A stretch of DNA of 36,145 bases. Origin: Elusimicrobia bacterium RIFOXYD2_FULL_34_15 (GTDB taxonomy: Bacteria; Elusimicrobiota; UBA8919). The notes beneath the pieces were generated by a model. That model made no database searches. It was not told where the DNA came from and saw only the letters and a program-made list of their open reading frames with translations. The stretch covers positions 28,238 through 64,382 of the forward strand of contig MGVS01000031.1 in assembly GCA_001800605.1 (NCBI GenBank), written 5' to 3'. Made by a program: the position numbers and the translations under genes. Positions 1 to 7,936 of the stretch are shown here, one piece after another. Numbering within the stretch: the first letter of the stretch is position 1; each line of letters begins with the position of its first letter.

Positions 1-2
1 CA

Positions 3-3000
3 ATCGATGCAACCGATTATAATACCAATAGACCGGATATAATTACCGGATGGACGGGTAATCCGGGTAATATAGCCTGGTCTTCACAGGATCTCGTCAC
101 AAAAGGTGCAATGTTCTCACCCACTGACTGGGCACCTGAACCAAAGGCAAGTAACGCGACAAAGGCATCTTTAGGAATACCGGAAGCATTATATCAGGGT
201 GATGGTTACCGCAATGCTTCTCCTGCACCTATAGAAATGGCACGTATTACATTGAGTATAGTCGGCTCTACAGAAGCAGCAAGGTTTGATTGGCAAAAGT
301 TGAGGGTAACCAAATCAACCAGTTCAACCGGAGCATATAGCGATATAACTGAGATTGCACTTTATAAAGATACAAACGGTAACTCTGTATTTGACGGTGA
401 GGTAAGCCTCGGATTTGCGCCGTTAGACACATTTATAACATCCGGAACGTTTAACGCAAATAATAATCCGCCGGATTGCATACTTGATTTTTCAGGTAGT
501 AATATGCAGACAATCTATTCAGTTCCAACTAACTATTTTATCTGTGTAAGAGTTCCTATTACTGCCCAGAAAGGTAAAACTATCGGCTTAAGAGTTCTGG
601 ATACCGAATATCTTACAAGGACGCTTGATTCTGCAAAACTTGCAGCCAATAACTTCCCGTTCTTTACATTTGATTCAGAAATCAGAACTAATCCACCTGT
701 GGTTTCTATACAGGCAACTGATATAGCGGCATGGTACGAAATTGGTGCATATGCACAGTATCCGACTGTTGCTCAGGGAAAAGAAAATGTCGGTTTCATT
801 AAATTTGGCGCATGGACTAATGAGTTTACCGCGACCCTCAGAAAAGTAAGGGTTTCTGCTACCGGATTGGGTGCTGCTGACCGCTTGGCACAGAACATTC
901 CTGAATTGAAAATATATACTGACTTATATGCTACTCATGACGGTATATTTAAACCAAGCGAAGACCGGTTACTTTCAACTGTTCAGTTCTCAACGGAAAC
1001 TGCTACATGGATAAACGTAGCAGACGATCCTGTTACAAATGATAACAATCCCAATACAATTGATGATGTTGAAGACCTCATTTCTCCGACAACAAGATGG
1101 TATTATATTGCGTATAAGGTTGGTGACAACGCCCAGATAGGCGATACAATAGGAGCAAAGATACCTATTGACGGTTTCCAGATTACAGGCGGAGATTTAG
1201 GAACTCACAGAGACTTCCAATCCTCGGAACCCTCGATAACTTCGACAGTTGATACCGTATATATTGTTCCGAGGACATCGGAAGGTATTCCGCCGGAAAA
1301 TGTTGTGCAGGGAAATAAAAACAGAGCAATAGGCGCATTTAAATTATACACAGATGATAACGCCGCTATTTGGAAAAATCTAAAATTAAAGAGGGTTGGA
1401 AACGGTAATGATTCTGATGTCAGTGCAGTAAAGATTTGGTATGATGTCAATAATGACGGATTATTTGATTCTACTACTGATCAGTTGGTATCAAACAGCA
1501 GGACGTTCGGCCAGCCGCCGGATACACAGAATGAAGTTAACCTTACGATTTATGGTCCGTTTGAAGGCCAGGAAATTCAAAAAGCAAATCAATTACAAAA
1601 GACATATTTTGTAACATTCGACTTTTCGTATTTTGCAGGTGTAGGTCCGACAACACCCGGTTTTATTTTAGAAACCACAAATTACATTGGTGTATTGACA
1701 CCGGATAGAGTTACAGCATTTAACTCGATCCCGCCGTTTGAAAGAAAAATTGCAGGTTCTATTATGGAATATTCAGACGAGATTACTATTGATCCGCTGT
1801 CACAATGTCCTGCAACACTAATGCAGGGAACAACCAATGTTTCAATGATGAGATTCAAAATGACAACGGAACATTCATGGGCGCCATGGACAGCTACAAA
1901 AGTTAAACGTCTCGGAACTTCAAGAGATTCAGACATAGATGCGGTAAAGATAGCAAAAGATAACGGTGACGGCGTATTTAATGCGGATAAAGACGTTATT
2001 ATCGGCAGCGGCACATTCGGCAATTACGGTATACCCGGTGAGACATATATTAGATTCTCTTCATGGCCTGTAAATTATACCCAGGTAGTTTCAACTTATA
2101 CCCAGTTCTTCTATATCGTTTATGATATCTCGGATTTATCTATTCCTGATTTCTATATAGGTGCCGGTTTTGAATGTATAGATTCAACAAATTCGGTATT
2201 GGCTACACAGTCATTTTCTATAACTGCTCCTAATACTATGGGTACTGATAATTTGCCTGCGAGGTCTTCACTTGCGTTAATTGTACCTACACCGCGTGTT
2301 GTTACCGTTGTTCCAACGGACTTGTCTAAGACCGCCTGTGCTCTTGCAAGTTCAATAAATACGTCTGATACCAATCTGCCTATAGAGCCAGCTAATACGG
2401 GTGCTGCAACGTTTGATCCCCATGGTTATGAGGGCAGGAGGGTATTGATTGATAATGAAGTTATTTATTATACAGGAGTTTCAACAGGACTGCCTTACAA
2501 TTATTTGTTGGATTGCTCAAGGGGTGATCCTAACCTTGCCAATACAGCAAGAGCAGGACATGCAAATAATTCTACTGTCTGGAAAACAATGATTCAATCG
2601 GAACAGAATATTCCAATGATAATGTTTAAAGCATATTGTGATGGTTATAATGTAAAATGGTCTCAACTTGTATTAAGAAGAGAAACACTAATCGGCGGTG
2701 ATGTTCTGGATTCGGATGTTATTGAAATAAAGGTATGGCGGGATGCTGACGGATTAAACAGAGGAATGTTCTCAGCCGACGACGTTATGATATCAACCGG
2801 AGCATTTTATCCATATAAGTTCGGGACACCCGGTAAAGGTAATTTAGGGGCAGAGGGTATGGCTTATATCGACTTGGATGACCCTGAATATAAAAATACA
2901 TATGTACCCGGAGTCCCCGGCAGTTTCGCGTTAATTACAACCACACCTACATACTACTTTGTAACATTTAGTATTTCTGAATCAGCAAGAGAAAATGATT

Positions 3001-5714
3001 CAATAGGATGCTCATTATTCCGCATGGATGTTAACGATCCCAACTCTGTTTCACAAGCAAACTTCCCGATAAAATCAGCCACACCTATTATAAAACCTAC
3101 AAGAGATGCTATGGAAGTTCGTTATGAGGACCGTGTTAGGAAAACTGTCTTGCAGTCAACAACCGATTATGCTGTGTTAGCGCTTGACTTGAGAACAGAT
3201 AAAAGAGAATCGGTATGGAAAGGCCTTAAACTCAAAAAGACAGGCACAGCCATAGATTCAGATGTATATTCTATAAATATTTATAAAGACACAAACTTCT
3301 CCAATGATCTTGAACGTGAATTTGATGAAAAGATAACTCTTGGTACTGATAAATTTGTTGAAGGTACATCAATAATTAATCTATCTGAAAATAAATATCA
3401 GATAATACACTCGTACGAATATGAGGTATTAAAGCAATCTGTAGATCCTAAGTGGAATCAGAGATACTTTATCACATTAGACATAAATCCGACAGCAACG
3501 GTTGACAACTATTTAGGAGTTATAATTGAAAACACAACAGATTTCATTGTGGTTGATCCTGATTATGTTGAATTTAAGGGTTTACCGGCTGAGCCGCAAA
3601 GTGGTTATTCTACTATCACGGATTTCCCTGACGAGGTAACCTGTGAAATTTACGATATTGCGCCGCCGTCAGTTATTCAGGGAGACACAAATGTTCCTAT
3701 GCTTTGGATTAAAATGAAGACAGATGTATCAGAAGCTACTTGGAAAGCTATTTTGATAGACAGGATTCCTAAAATGCAGGAAGCACAGCAGGGAGCAGGC
3801 GGAGGAGCAAATAGAGATATTAGATATATAAAAATTTACAGAGATGCTAACTTAAACGGCAAGTTGGAAATTGGCGATGATCCGCTAATATCTTCCGGTA
3901 CGGACCAGTTCCCGGCTGATGTTGTAGGAAATACCAAATTAATAAGTTTACTAGAATCTCAGAAGATAGGAGCGCTATCCTGGAAATCTTACTTAATTGC
4001 GGTTGACGTATCACCTACCGCAATGAGAGAAAATACACTGGGACTATCGCTTGCATCCGAGGCATACTTTGTACTTGACCTTTCACAGAACCGTGCAGAT
4101 GTGGTAAAGACATTCCCGACATTTGAAACTGTGCCTTCTGCTATAGGCCCTATAAAGGTCACCGCAGCTCCGAAATATCTGATACCGGCAGGACTTACTC
4201 AGGGAAAGCAGTATGCGATGATGTCTCTTGGTATGAAAGCACATGTTCATTCAGTCGGCTGGATGGGTATTATCGTAGAACAAATCGGGACATATAATCC
4301 TCCGCTTTCAAATGAAGGCGACGGTGACGGCGATATCGCTGAACTTGGACTTTATAAAGATAACGGGAACGGTATTTTCGACGGCAATGAGGTGTTTATA
4401 TCTTCTGTTGTATATGGAACACCTGATTTTTATAACGGTGTTGCACGGCTTTCTTTCTCAACGCAGACAATAAATACGAACATGACCACGTATTATTTAG
4501 TCGCAATGATAGGCAAAATCAATACATCAAATCGTAGTACTGAAGGTGATCAAGTCGGACTACGCATCTCCAACTATGGTAACTTGACAATAAATCCGTA
4601 TACCGCTATCGCTTCGAGTGATACTGTATATCCGTATTTAACACCTTTAGGTATTGTAAGACATTACTCCAAAGCTTCCGATCCGATTGTATATGTCGAC
4701 GAGTGGATATCTTCACAGAATGAAGTTAAGGCAGCCTGGATACAAGGGGAATCACCGGAACCATTACAATATCCTGTTATATATAATGAATATGGTGTTT
4801 CAACCAAGCCCTGTATTAAAGATGATGATAAACCCGATTTCAGCGGTGACTATCAACGTGTAGAATTATCTACTTATGTTGTTGCGAATATGCCGATGCC
4901 TTTTGACCATAATCGTGCTTATTATGTAAGTGTACGTTCAGTTACTTCCGGTGCACAAACAGTTAGAGCTCTGGGTATCGCTTCAAATCCAGGGAATGCA
5001 ATGTTTAAAGTAGATTTATCGCCGCCTACAATACCCGGTAAACCGGAACCATCTACATATGTAACACGTGTGCCGGCATTAGCATATACCGTTAACTGGA
5101 ACTTTTCTGCGGACCCTGAATCAGGTGTATTTGGTTACGAAGTTCAGGAGAGAGAAGACAGTAATCCTGTGTGGCAATGGTATGATGTAAACGGCGATGG
5201 AATTACAGCAACTCCAAAAGAAACACATACTTTAGCAACAGATATTGTTGCCGGCGGTATCACAAAACTAACGGTATTGGCAAAGAAACCGGGACACTTC
5301 TATATATATAGATTAAGGTCTAAGAATAAGGCGGGTGCCTGGTCACAATGGTCTGAAATGTCTGAAGCTGCATCAACAGGATTACCGCCGGAAGTAATAA
5401 GTAATGTTTCCAATTATCCGAATCCGTTTGATACAAGAAAAGGCGGGGAAGAGGGCAAAACACACATTACATTTATTTTGAATCAGGATGCCGATGTAAC
5501 TATAACGTTGTATGACCTGCTTGGCTACAAAGTCATGGAAATGAATTTTGGAAAAGGCACCCCCGGCGGTAAACAAGGACCAAACGACGTTACATGGGAA
5601 GGCAAAAACGAACTTGGCGACTTTGTTGGCCGCGGCGGATACATAGCACACATCAAAGCGGTAGGCGATCGCGGTACAAAGACCACTGTCAGAAAGATAG
5701 GTGTCATTCATTAA
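3..5714 (+). CDS. Giant secreted repeat protein with Fn3-like region and FlgD-like C-terminal domain (5'-partial)
   Basis: The frame is open to the left edge, so the first ATG in it (111) is internal and the true start lies outside the window. The visible part is about 1900 residues. It holds at least eight repeats of roughly 175 residues. Each has a conserved Trp/Leu/Lys strand, often a DSD(V/I) motif, and an Asp/Asn-rich loop resembling a calcium-binding DxNxDGxFD loop (loops near 369, 919, 1443, 1960, 2743, 3287, 3842 and 4358). A Fn3-like region follows (about 5010-5370). The last ~105 residues begin with a YPNPF motif and match FlgD-Ig/type A sorting domains, typical of proteins exported by PorV-dependent type IX-like routes. 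Likely a surface or extracellular adhesin; the substrate is unknown. It lies just upstream of PorV-like genes, which fits a cargo role. The C-terminal domain is clear; the function of the repeats is not recognised. Confidence 0.85.
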   Translation: MDATDYNTNRPDIITGWTGNPGNIAWSSQDLVTKGAMFSPTDWAPEPKASNATKASLGIPEALYQGDGYRNASPAPIEMARITLSIVGSTEAARFDWQKLRVTKSTSSTGAYSDITEIALYKDTNGNSVFDGEVSLGFAPLDTFITSGTFNANNNPPDCILDFSGSNMQTIYSVPTNYFICVRVPITAQKGKTIGLRVLDTEYLTRTLDSAKLAANNFPFFTFDSEIRTNPPVVSIQATDIAAWYEIGAYAQYPTVAQGKENVGFIKFGAWTNEFTATLRKVRVSATGLGAADRLAQNIPELKIYTDLYATHDGIFKPSEDRLLSTVQFSTETATWINVADDPVTNDNNPNTIDDVEDLISPTTRWYYIAYKVGDNAQIGDTIGAKIPIDGFQITGGDLGTHRDFQSSEPSITSTVDTVYIVPRTSEGIPPENVVQGNKNRAIGAFKLYTDDNAAIWKNLKLKRVGNGNDSDVSAVKIWYDVNNDGLFDSTTDQLVSNSRTFGQPPDTQNEVNLTIYGPFEGQEIQKANQLQKTYFVTFDFSYFAGVGPTTPGFILETTNYIGVLTPDRVTAFNSIPPFERKIAGSIMEYSDEITIDPLSQCPATLMQGTTNVSMMRFKMTTEHSWAPWTATKVKRLGTSRDSDIDAVKIAKDNGDGVFNADKDVIIGSGTFGNYGIPGETYIRFSSWPVNYTQVVSTYTQFFYIVYDISDLSIPDFYIGAGFECIDSTNSVLATQSFSITAPNTMGTDNLPARSSLALIVPTPRVVTVVPTDLSKTACALASSINTSDTNLPIEPANTGAATFDPHGYEGRRVLIDNEVIYYTGVSTGLPYNYLLDCSRGDPNLANTARAGHANNSTVWKTMIQSEQNIPMIMFKAYCDGYNVKWSQLVLRRETLIGGDVLDSDVIEIKVWRDADGLNRGMFSADDVMISTGAFYPYKFGTPGKGNLGAEGMAYIDLDDPEYKNTYVPGVPGSFALITTTPTYYFVTFSISESARENDSIGCSLFRMDVNDPNSVSQANFPIKSATPIIKPTRDAMEVRYEDRVRKTVLQSTTDYAVLALDLRTDKRESVWKGLKLKKTGTAIDSDVYSINIYKDTNFSNDLEREFDEKITLGTDKFVEGTSIINLSENKYQIIHSYEYEVLKQSVDPKWNQRYFITLDINPTATVDNYLGVIIENTTDFIVVDPDYVEFKGLPAEPQSGYSTITDFPDEVTCEIYDIAPPSVIQGDTNVPMLWIKMKTDVSEATWKAILIDRIPKMQEAQQGAGGGANRDIRYIKIYRDANLNGKLEIGDDPLISSGTDQFPADVVGNTKLISLLESQKIGALSWKSYLIAVDVSPTAMRENTLGLSLASEAYFVLDLSQNRADVVKTFPTFETVPSAIGPIKVTAAPKYLIPAGLTQGKQYAMMSLGMKAHVHSVGWMGIIVEQIGTYNPPLSNEGDGDGDIAELGLYKDNGNGIFDGNEVFISSVVYGTPDFYNGVARLSFSTQTINTNMTTYYLVAMIGKINTSNRSTEGDQVGLRISNYGNLTINPYTAIASSDTVYPYLTPLGIVRHYSKASDPIVYVDEWISSQNEVKAAWIQGESPEPLQYPVIYNEYGVSTKPCIKDDDKPDFSGDYQRVELSTYVVANMPMPFDHNRAYYVSVRSVTSGAQTVRALGIASNPGNAMFKVDLSPPTIPGKPEPSTYVTRVPALAYTVNWNFSADPESGVFGYEVQEREDSNPVWQWYDVNGDGITATPKETHTLATDIVAGGITKLTVLAKKPGHFYIYRLRSKNKAGAWSQWSEMSEAASTGLPPEVISNVSNYPNPFDTRKGGEEGKTHITFILNQDADVTITLYDLLGYKVMEMNFGKGTPGGKQGPNDVTWEGKNELGDFVGRGGYIAHIKAVGDRGTKTTVRKIGVIH

Positions 5715-5720
5715 AAAGAC

Positions 5721-5770
5721 AAGTAACGGGTAACGAGTAATAGGTAAAAGGGTAGAAAAGTAACGGGTAA
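5721..5770 (+). repeat. Degenerate heptad array (GTAACGG/GTAACGA type)
   Basis: Tandem degenerate 7-mers of the form GTAAYRG, for example GTAACGGGTAACGAGTAA. The reverse complement of this pattern appears inside the next two genes (6366-6410, 7999-8047), and the same orientation recurs at 9911-9956. Arrays of opposite orientation thus flank the riboswitch region and could pair over long range. Confidence 0.7.
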
Positions 5771-5850
5771 GATATAAGAGTTCGGGAATAGTATTTAATC
5801 ACTGTAATCAGCAGTTAAAATCACCGTAATCGTTTTTATCAAAATACACC

Positions 5851-5879
5851 TTGACAAAATTGGAAAAATTCTTTATAAT
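5851..5879 (+). promoter_or_regulatory. Consensus sigma70-type promoter
   Basis: TTGACA at 5851-5856 and TATAAT at 5874-5879 are separated by exactly 17 bases, both hexamers matching consensus. The expected transcript start (about 5886) lies just upstream of the riboswitch aptamer, so this is the likely promoter of the riboswitch-controlled operon beginning at 6272. Confidence 0.85.
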
Positions 5880-5904
5880 TTTAGTGGTAGAGAAGAAGTA
5901 GTAT

Positions 5905-6032
5905 AAGCGATAATAGCAAACCCGTCGGAGATTGTATATTCAGACGGGGGCGCAAAGCCAATATCTATTATCATAAAAGTAGTGGAATTTTTGCTACTTT
6001 CTGTGTATAATGGATGCCGGGTTACCGAACAA
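5905..6032 (+). promoter_or_regulatory. c-di-GMP-I (GEMM) riboswitch aptamer candidate
   Basis: Visible hallmarks of the GEMM-I family, in order: GCAAACCC at 5916-5923; a P2 helix CCCGTC/GACGGG (5921-5926 with 5943-5948); GGCGCAAAGCC ending at 5959; a P3 helix ATCTATTAT/ATAATGGAT (5963-5971 with 6007-6015) continued by AAAGTAG/CTACTTT; and GCCGGGTTACCGAA at 6016-6029. These match the conserved GCAAACC, CGCAAAGCC and GGGTTRCCGA blocks of cyclic-di-GMP class I riboswitches. Two features are atypical: the P2 loop is longer than the usual GNNA tetraloop, and I cannot define a strong P1. The placement between a perfect promoter and an intrinsic terminator supports a functional switch. The family is recognised from memory; no covariance search was run. 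Confidence 0.8.
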
Positions 6033-6119
6033 AAGACACTTGAGATAGATTTAACTAGATGATAACTGGTTATTATATCAGTATTAATCAGTTACTTGTC
6101 TGTTTAAATCATGTTTCTT

Positions 6120-6156
6120 CCCGAGTTCCGGTAACCCCCGACAACTCGGTTTTTTT
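6120..6156 (+). terminator. Intrinsic terminator / riboswitch expression platform
   Basis: CCGAGTT (6121-6127) pairs with AACTCGG (6143-6149), followed by seven T residues. The left arm and loop, GTTCCGGTAACCC (6125-6137), are complementary to the aptamer 3' strand GGGTTACCGAAC (6019-6030): nine contiguous pairs plus three after a one-base bulge. This is a plausible antiterminator. The inferred logic is that ligand binding holds the aptamer strand, the terminator forms and downstream genes go off; without ligand the antiterminator forms and they go on. Confidence 0.8.
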
Positions 6157-6225
6157 ATGGGCTTTAGCCCATAACCCGCCAAAGATTCCTTGTCCGCCAA
6201 AGACTCAGTGGCGGAAGTGGCGGGT
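6157..6225. repeat. Palindromes after the terminator (GGGCTTTAGCCC hairpin and CCGCC/GGCGG nested inverted repeat)
   Basis: ATGGGC-TTTA-GCCCAT at 6157-6172 forms a perfect hairpin. Next, ACCCGCC (6174-6180) pairs with GGCGGGT (6219-6225), enclosing an inner CCGCC/GGCGG pair (6194-6198 with 6210-6214). The inner motif belongs to the ...CCGCCAC...GTGGCGG... palindrome family also seen near 9959, 18765, 30130 and 30639. No coding potential is evident. Confidence 0.6.
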
Positions 6226-6271
6226 AGGCAGTAGGAGTCGAAGGATAATCAAGGATAATCACGAAGGGTTT

Positions 6272-7936
6272 ATGAAAATAAAAATCAACCAGATAGGCAA
6301 GTTAACAACTAAAGGTCAAGGTTTACAAAATTTGAGCCTCCGGATTTTATTTTTCATTTTAGTTTTTAACTTATTACCCATTACCCGTTACTCGTTACTT
6401 GTCACTTGCCTTTCTGCTGCTGCATCCGGCGGTCAACCGGGACAATTTCTTTCCTGGGGTGCAGGTGCAAGAGCGCTTGCAATGGGAAAAGCATTCACTG
6501 CCATATCAGATGATGCCACTGCAACATATTGGAATCCGGCCGGGCTAACTCAATTGGAAAGAAAAGAGTTTGACGGATTATATGCAAAACTATGGTATGA
6601 TACAACATATAGTTTTATTTCTTATGCACATCCGACAACAAAACTAGGTGTGTTTGGTATTTCACTTGCTTCTCTTACATCTGATAAATTTGAAAAAGTT
6701 TCAATTGAAAGAAACGCAGATAACGATGTGGTTGATTTTAAGACCCTTGGATTTTTCAAGGATTCTCAAACAGCGTTCATAGGTTCATATGCAAGGGATA
6801 TTTCGAAAAATGTTACATTCGGTGCTAATGCGAAATATGTTTCGCACGCAATTGATATTTATAACGTTTCATTTTTAACAACTGATGTCGCGCTTATGTT
6901 AAAAGATATTTATCCAAAATTAAAGCTGGCAATTAATATACAAAATTTAATTTCGTTAAAATTAGGGGATACAGACGATGAATTTCCGATTATTTTAAAA
7001 TTAGGAACAGCATATAAAGCATTAAAGGATAAATTAACGGTTGCGTTGGATATAGATAAAGGCATGAAATCAAATATGAATTATCATCTTGGAGCGGAAT
7101 ACTGGGCAATGGATTATATCGCTGCGAGGTTTGGTTTTGATGTTGGTGATGATGGGATAAGAGAAACAACGGCCGGATTGGGCGGAAAATATAAAGATTA
7201 TTCGCTTGATTTGGCTATGGCATTTCATGCGCTGGGTTCATCAACAAGAGTTTCAGCAAGCTGGAAGTTTGGCAGGTCTTCTAAGACAGGCAAGTTTGAA
7301 GAAATGGCAAAGTATTTCAAAGAAGGTATGGAAGCATATAAGATTGGAGAATATCTTGTTGCGATGGACCGGTTATCTAGAGCATACGGTATAGATCCTA
7401 CAAATGAAGATCTTGCAAGAGCAATCCCGAGAATTCAGGTAGTTTCCGGCTGGATTGAAGCGGAAAAAGGAACAACCAATGAATCGGAAGCTATAAGAAC
7501 AGGCATAGCTTATTACATCGAAGGTGATGTAAATAATTCTGTTATGGCGTTGAGACATGCATATTCTTTACAACCGCAACACGAAAAGTTAAGAAGATTA
7601 TTAAATGATATTGAAAAAGAAGCAGGGCAGGTACTTACACCTATTTCCGGAACGAAACTTACTACAGCTCCTGCGCTTAGTTTGGTTGAGCAGAAACAGG
7701 AAAAAGCGAGAGAATTCTTTTCAAAGAAACAGTATGATGCGGCAATCAATGAATGTCAGGAAATACTTATTATTGATCCTAAGAATGTTTTGGCACTCAA
7801 GAGGATGGGTTCTTGTTATTATCAGATGGGTTTAAAAGATAAAGCGGTTGCAACATGGAAGAAGGTGCTCGAAATTGACCCGACAGATAAAGATGTTCTG
7901 GATATATTAAAAATGTTTGAAGGGGAAAATAAATGA
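6272..7936 (+). CDS. PorV-like outer-membrane beta-barrel protein with C-terminal TPRs
   Basis: Start chosen at ATG 6272. The same frame is open back to 6059, but that would run through the terminator and repeats. About 554 residues. Hydrophobic signal segment near residues 26-46, then a PorV/UPF0164-type N-terminus with the motifs GARALAMGKAFTAISDDA and NPAGL, and a barrel to about residue 326. TPR-like repeats follow (about 340-545), including a clear terminal pair. PorV-family proteins act in the outer membrane, in type IX secretion shuttling C-terminal-domain cargo. The TPR extension implies protein binding, presumably in the periplasm. The stop overlaps the start of the FliF-FliG gene by 4 bp, indicating translational coupling. 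The signal-peptide region is encoded by a dispersed repeat. Probably under the upstream c-di-GMP riboswitch. Barrel family is fairly sure; the exact role is inferred. Confidence 0.8.
   Translation: MKIKINQIGKLTTKGQGLQNLSLRILFFILVFNLLPITRYSLLVTCLSAAASGGQPGQFLSWGAGARALAMGKAFTAISDDATATYWNPAGLTQLERKEFDGLYAKLWYDTTYSFISYAHPTTKLGVFGISLASLTSDKFEKVSIERNADNDVVDFKTLGFFKDSQTAFIGSYARDISKNVTFGANAKYVSHAIDIYNVSFLTTDVALMLKDIYPKLKLAINIQNLISLKLGDTDDEFPIILKLGTAYKALKDKLTVALDIDKGMKSNMNYHLGAEYWAMDYIAARFGFDVGDDGIRETTAGLGGKYKDYSLDLAMAFHALGSSTRVSASWKFGRSSKTGKFEEMAKYFKEGMEAYKIGEYLVAMDRLSRAYGIDPTNEDLARAIPRIQVVSGWIEAEKGTTNESEAIRTGIAYYIEGDVNNSVMALRHAYSLQPQHEKLRRLLNDIEKEAGQVLTPISGTKLTTAPALSLVEQKQEKAREFFSKKQYDAAINECQEILIIDPKNVLALKRMGSCYYQMGLKDKAVATWKKVLEIDPTDKDVLDILKMFEGENK
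6366..6410 (-). repeat. Heptad array inside coding sequence (signal peptide region)
   Basis: TTACCCATTACCCGTTACTC and following 7-mers (TTACYYR type) are the reverse complement of the intergenic arrays at 5721 and 9911. In frame they encode the segment LLPITRYSLLVTCL of the signal peptide of the PorV-like protein. Confidence 0.75.

Noticed and set aside
5721-5770. Heptad arrays considered as a CRISPR array
   Set aside because: Units are only ~7 bp, degenerate and without unique spacers; no cas gene is present.
6059-6271. N-terminal extension of the PorV-like gene from ATG 6060
   Set aside because: It would run through the riboswitch terminator and two palindromic repeats and lacks a signal peptide at its start; ATG 6272 gives a sensible signal sequence.
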